From the NCBI GenBank assembly GCA_028821775.1, contig JAPKFB010000054.1:1-34590 (forward strand): a DNA stretch of 34,590 nt, read 5' to 3'. A program made the position numbers and the translations under genes. Below the pieces are notes generated by a model. It saw nothing but the letters and a program-made list of their open reading frames with translations, was not told the DNA's origin and did not search any database. Of the stretch, positions 31,365 to 34,590 are shown in pieces. How positions within the stretch are numbered: position 1 is the first letter of the stretch; each line of letters opens with the position of its first letter. The stretch comes from Roseibacillus sp. (GTDB taxonomy: Bacteria > Verrucomicrobiota > Verrucomicrobiia > Verrucomicrobiales > Akkermansiaceae).

Positions 31365-31944
31365 TTCTGAATGCGGAGAATCACTGAGGGCTTGCAGGCG
31401 AGCAAGGCCGGTTGCAACCTGCTCTCAGCCAGTGGTTTTATGGTAGTCGACCACGGTTGACGCAGCCAATGAGATCAGCTAAGCCATGTTTTGTTCCAAC
31501 CCTTTTTAATTGAATCACAACAGCGCGTGGAGATGGAGGTTCATTCAATCAGCGGAGTCGAGAGCCTGCCAGGCGGCGCTCTCCCACTCACTGTGTTGGA
31601 GCATTTTTTGATTTTGATGAGCCGGGCCCTTGGCGAGGGTTCACCGGCTGTTCCGTGTTCAAGGGAACGCAACGAACACCAATCTGCCACCCCGGCTGAG
31701 CAAGATATCGCTCAGTCTTCATGGCTACAACCGCGGCGGGCGGCCTTCTGAACAGGATAGGGGGGGAAACCGATCCTGTTCATTAAAGGGAGACTGCTCG
31801 TCGCGGCCTGGCCGGCGGAGGAGCGTGGCCCCTGAGAAAGGGTGCAAGGGTGCGAAGTTGCATAGGATCACAAAGACGGGCTCGCCACGGCAGCGCGCAG
31901 CGAAGACGGGTTGCTTTGATCGGGGGGCGCATTAGCGTGACGAC
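31365..31944. other. 580-base region without a supported gene
   Basis: Several short plus-strand frames exist (TTG 31491-31751 and 31630-31935), but their starts are poor and I recognise nothing. The segment LPPRLSKISLSLHGYNRGGRP in the second looks mildly protein-like and could be a fragment of a lost gene. An inverted repeat at 31749-31782 is listed separately. The promoter of the downstream cysteine desulfurase gene must lie in the last part. No Shine-Dalgarno sequence is visible before its ATG. Confidence 0.35.
31749..31782. repeat. 10-bp inverted repeat with G-rich loop
   Basis: TGAACAGGAT (31749-31758) and ATCCTGTTCA (31773-31782) pair perfectly around a 14-base loop that contains a run of seven G. 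No long T run follows. It could be a terminator-like hairpin, an operator (two half-sites), or the trace of a mobile element. Confidence 0.75.
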
Positions 31945-33129
31945 ATGATCTACCTCGACTCGAATGCGACCTCGCAAGTGCACCCGGAGGTGGTGGAGGC
32001 GATGCTGCCGTTTCTGACCGATCATTGGTACAATCCATCGAGTGGGTATCGCGCGGCCAAAGCGGTCAAGCAGGCCATCACCGAGTCGCGCGAGAAGGTG
32101 GCCGCGCTGATTAATGCCCATCCCGATGAGATTGTCTTTACGGGATGTGGAACGGAGTCGAACAACATGACCTTGAAGTGGCTCGCGCGGTTGGTGGGAC
32201 GGAAGGAATCAAAGATTGTCACCAGTGCGACTGAACACAGCGCGGTTTTGCGTCCCTGCGAAGCGATGGCGGAAGTGGGTTACGAAGTGGCCCTCTGCGG
32301 AGTGGAGGGGGATGGCCGTTTGCGGGTGGACGAATTTGCGGAATTGGTCGATGGAGAGAGACCGGGTTTTGCTTCGGTGATGTGGTCCAACAACGAGACC
32401 GGCGTGATCAATCCCATGGAGGAGGTCTGCCGAATCGCGAAGGAGGCGGGGTGGGCTTTTCACACCGATGCGATCCAGGCGGTGGGCAAGATGCCGGTCG
32501 ATGTGCGCGCGGTTCCGGTTGATTTTCTGTCCTTGAGCGGACACAAGTTTCACGCGCCGAAGGGGGTGGGTGCGCTCTATGCGCGGGAGGGCGTTCGTTT
32601 TGAGCCCATGATTCGTGGTGGAGGCCAGGAAGATGGTCGGCGGAGCGGGACCGAAAACGTGGCGTCCATCGTGGCCCTCGGAACGGCCGCCGAGATCATG
32701 CGGCAGGCACTTGAGGGCGATGGTCATGCCGAGGTGAAACGGCGCCGGGATCGATTTGAAGAACGGCTCCTGAGTGAGATCGAAGGAGTGACCCTGAACG
32801 GTTCGCGGGATCACCGGGCCGGGAACATCGTCCATGCCTCGTTCGAACACTGCGAAGCAGCGGGTCTCCTCATTCTCCTCGATGAAGCCGGGGTGCAATG
32901 TTCGGCGGGCAGTGCCTGCATGACGGGCAAGCAGCAGCCCAGTCACGTGCAGAAAGCGATGGGGCTCTCCGATGAGCGCGCGCGGAGCAGCCTGCGAATT
33001 TCCCTCTCGATCTTTACCACCGACGAAGAGGTCGAGACCGCGGCGAGTGCGGTGGCTCGGGCGGTCGAAAAGCTCCGCAGGGTCCAGGGCCCTCCCGGGG
33101 TGGGACCGGTGATGGTGTATGGAGGATGA
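31945..33129 (+). CDS. Cysteine desulfurase (IscS/NifS family)
   Basis: The 394-residue pyridoxal-phosphate enzyme should take sulfur from cysteine for iron-sulfur clusters, thiolated tRNA or cofactors, releasing alanine. The N-terminus YLDSNATSQVHPEV is typical. EIVFTGCGTESNNMTLK contributes cofactor contacts, and His73-type contact is replaced by TEHSAVL. Lys201 in LSLSGHKFHAPKG should bind pyridoxal phosphate, and Cys325 in SAGSACMTGKQQPSHV is the persulfide-bearing residue, followed by the family's pattern SSLRISL. The active-site loop is of the longer IscS-like type. No iscU, iscA or sufBCD neighbour is seen, so it may be a stand-alone enzyme and I leave the gene name open. Confidence 0.94.
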   Translation: MIYLDSNATSQVHPEVVEAMLPFLTDHWYNPSSGYRAAKAVKQAITESREKVAALINAHPDEIVFTGCGTESNNMTLKWLARLVGRKESKIVTSATEHSAVLRPCEAMAEVGYEVALCGVEGDGRLRVDEFAELVDGERPGFASVMWSNNETGVINPMEEVCRIAKEAGWAFHTDAIQAVGKMPVDVRAVPVDFLSLSGHKFHAPKGVGALYAREGVRFEPMIRGGGQEDGRRSGTENVASIVALGTAAEIMRQALEGDGHAEVKRRRDRFEERLLSEIEGVTLNGSRDHRAGNIVHASFEHCEAAGLLILLDEAGVQCSAGSACMTGKQQPSHVQKAMGLSDERARSSLRISLSIFTTDEEVETAASAVARAVEKLRRVQGPPGVGPVMVYGG

Positions 33130-33337
33130 GTGGGGGGGCAGGAGTAAGCAGGAACCAGCCTTCAGTGTTCAGACCGCAAAAACTACATGGTGGGCTCTGC
33201 CGGCGGAGAGGAGAGAGGTCTTTCGGAAAGTCTGAATACGGTCCACTATTCCCCCGCCTCCCGGCTTGACGAGCCGCGGCCTCTCCCTCAGTCTCCCGCC
33301 CCCCCATTTCGGGGGAATCCACTCCAGAGAGACTACT

Positions 33338-34390
33338 ATGGCCACCAAGATCTATACCGACAAGGACGCGAACCTGAATGCCATCAAGCGCAAGAAGCTC
33401 GCCGTTATCGGCTTCGGCTCGCAGGGACACGCCCACGCCCTGAACCTCAAAGAGAGCGGCTGCGACGTCACGATTGGGCTCTACGCCAAGTCGAAGTCTC
33501 GGGCAGTGGCCAAGAAGCTCGGCTTCAAAGTGATGAACACCGCCGAGGCAGTGAAGCATGCCGATGTGATTTTCGTGGCGACCCCGGATACCGTGATTCC
33601 CTCGGTTTATGAGAAGGACATCGCGCCCAACCTGACCGCGGGCAAGGCCCTCCTCTTCTCGCACGGCTTTGCGGTGCACTTCAAACTGATCGATACTCCG
33701 GACAATGTGGACGTGATCATGGTCGCTCCCAAGGGGCCGGGCCACACCGTGCGCAGCCAGTATCTGGAGAAAAAAGGGGTGCCCACCTTGATCGCGGTCG
33801 ACAAGGACGCGACCGGCAAGGCCAAGCAGATTGCCCTCGCCTGGGCCAAGGGAATTGGCGGAACGCGCGCCGGAGTGTTTGAGACCAACTTCCGCGAAGA
33901 GACCGTGACGGACCTCTTCGGGGAGCAGTGTGTGCTCTGCGGGGGTGCGACCTCCCTCGTCAAGGCGGGCTACGAGACCCTGGTGGAAGCCGGCTACTCG
34001 CCCGAGATGGCCTACTTCGAGTGCCTCCACGAGCTCAAGCTCATCGTGGACCTCATGAACGAGAGTGGAATCGCAGGGATGCGGTTCTCGATCTCCGAGA
34101 CCGCGGAATATGGGGATGTCACGGTCGGACCGAAGATTATCGATGCTTCGGTCAAGAAGCGCATGCAGCGCCAGCTCAAGGCCATCGAGAGCGGCAAGTT
34201 CGCCAAGGAGTGGGTCGGTGAGTTCAAGGCCGGCTGCAAGAATTTCAACAAGATCCGCAGAGCGGAAGAGAAGCACGGAATCGAGAAGGTGGGCGCTAAA
34301 TTACGCGGCTTGATGAGCTGGCTCGGCAAAAAGACCAAGAAAGTGGGCAAAGGCGTGAGCCAGGCCAGCTACGTTTCCACCTCAAAGTAA
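33338..34390 (+). CDS. ilvC: Ketol-acid reductoisomerase, class I
   Basis: The 350-residue enzyme converts acetolactate (or acetohydroxybutyrate) to the dihydroxy acid in valine, leucine and isoleucine synthesis, using NAD(P)H and two Mg. The dinucleotide-binding motif [17 protein letters not shown] is at 25-41. The following loop [14 protein letters not shown] contains Lys, Ser and Arg, suggesting NADPH preference. The C-terminal knotted domain carries [43 protein letters not shown] and the ISETAEYGD stretch. Its length marks class I. A basic C-terminal tail ([16 protein letters not shown]) extends a little beyond the core. ATG 33338 follows AGAGAGA; upstream in-frame sequence is not leader-like. 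CCCCC-ATTTC-GGGGG at 33301-33315 may form a hairpin in the 5' leader. Confidence 0.95.
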   Translation: MATKIYTDKDANLNAIKRKKLAVIGFGSQGHAHALNLKESGCDVTIGLYAKSKSRAVAKKLGFKVMNTAEAVKHADVIFVATPDTVIPSVYEKDIAPNLTAGKALLFSHGFAVHFKLIDTPDNVDVIMVAPKGPGHTVRSQYLEKKGVPTLIAVDKDATGKAKQIALAWAKGIGGTRAGVFETNFREETVTDLFGEQCVLCGGATSLVKAGYETLVEAGYSPEMAYFECLHELKLIVDLMNESGIAGMRFSISETAEYGDVTVGPKIIDASVKKRMQRQLKAIESGKFAKEWVGEFKAGCKNFNKIRRAEEKHGIEKVGAKLRGLMSWLGKKTKKVGKGVSQASYVSTSK

Positions 34391-34458
34391 CGCGGTTATT
34401 TCTAGCTTGTTAGCTATTCAGAAATCCGAGATCGTGATTCACGGCACATTTTCAAGCC

Positions 34459-34487
34459 GCTTCCGTCAATAAACGGAGCTGATTTTT
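34459..34487 (+). terminator. Probable rho-independent terminator of ilvC
   Basis: GCT-T-CCGT (34459-34466, one bulged T) pairs with ACGGAGC (34473-34479) around the loop CAATAA. A run of five T follows at 34483-34487. It is shorter and weaker than the terminator at 29816 but lies about 70 bases after the ilvC stop, as expected. Confidence 0.55.
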
Positions 34488-34590
34488 CCTTGGCATCGGA
34501 GCACATCACGCGGTTGTCCACAATGGGAGTCACCGATGTGAATTACTCGGCATGATGAGCTTGTCATGTGAGGGAGGATGGTCAGAATTC

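Noticed and set aside
34585..34590. Window ends in an EcoRI site (GAATTC), suggesting a clone boundary
   Set aside because: A single six-base site at the end is not evidence. The left edge has no matching site.

Overview
The window looks like a piece of chromosome from a member of the PVC superphylum, most probably a Verrucomicrobiota bacterium. The evidence is the density of families typical of that group: a DUF1549/DUF1553 protein paired with a DUF1501 protein, a DUF1592/DUF1588/DUF1585 protein with a planctomycete-type cytochrome domain paired with a DUF1552 protein, a large propeller-HEAT-LamG-cytochrome protein, two sulfatases, a DUF1080 protein and an SHD1-domain esterase. The DNA is GC-rich by eye, several genes use GTG starts, and I see no tRNA, rRNA, CRISPR array, integrase or transposase. 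All names come from reading motifs, not from searches.

Layout. 1-500: an open minus-strand frame running off the left edge and a small membrane protein. 695-3827: DUF1549/DUF1553 and DUF1501, a two-gene exported unit. 3869-7137: small or secreted genes (a CPBP-protease N-terminal remnant, SHD1-esterase, His-rich lipoprotein, nuclease-HhH fusion, pseudopilin-like protein), followed by a SWIM-SNF2 helicase to 10175. 10216-13007, minus strand: OsmC-like protein with a clear terminator and a structured 3' stretch, a phospholipase-D-like protein and a DUF1080 protein. 13287-16678: YebC on the plus strand, convergent with a glycogen synthase, then a NYN-LOTUS RNA-binding protein on the minus strand. 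16775-20819: a 20-bp perfect inverted repeat, a surface-protein C-terminal remnant, two divergent sulfatases and an ABC-ATPase remnant. 20820-29041: a minus-strand run of propeller protein, LamG-cytochrome-DUF1592 protein and DUF1552 protein, divergent from the 982-residue propeller/HEAT/LamG/cytochrome protein. 29073-34390, plus strand: DUF2071 protein with a strong terminator, acyl-CoA desaturase with a coiled-coil-like tail, cysteine desulfurase and ketol-acid reductoisomerase.

How the genes may work together. Nearly everything in 695-3827 and 17218-29041 carries a signal peptide or twin-arginine leader. These regions therefore read as extracytoplasmic machinery, plausibly for sulfated polysaccharide breakdown and sugar oxidation, with c-type haem motifs in two of the large proteins. 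The function of the DUF pairs is not established, so that link is inference. The remaining genes are mostly ordinary metabolism (glgA, ilvC, cysteine desulfurase, desaturase). Three truncated gene remnants lie between intact genes, which suggests gene decay or rearrangement.
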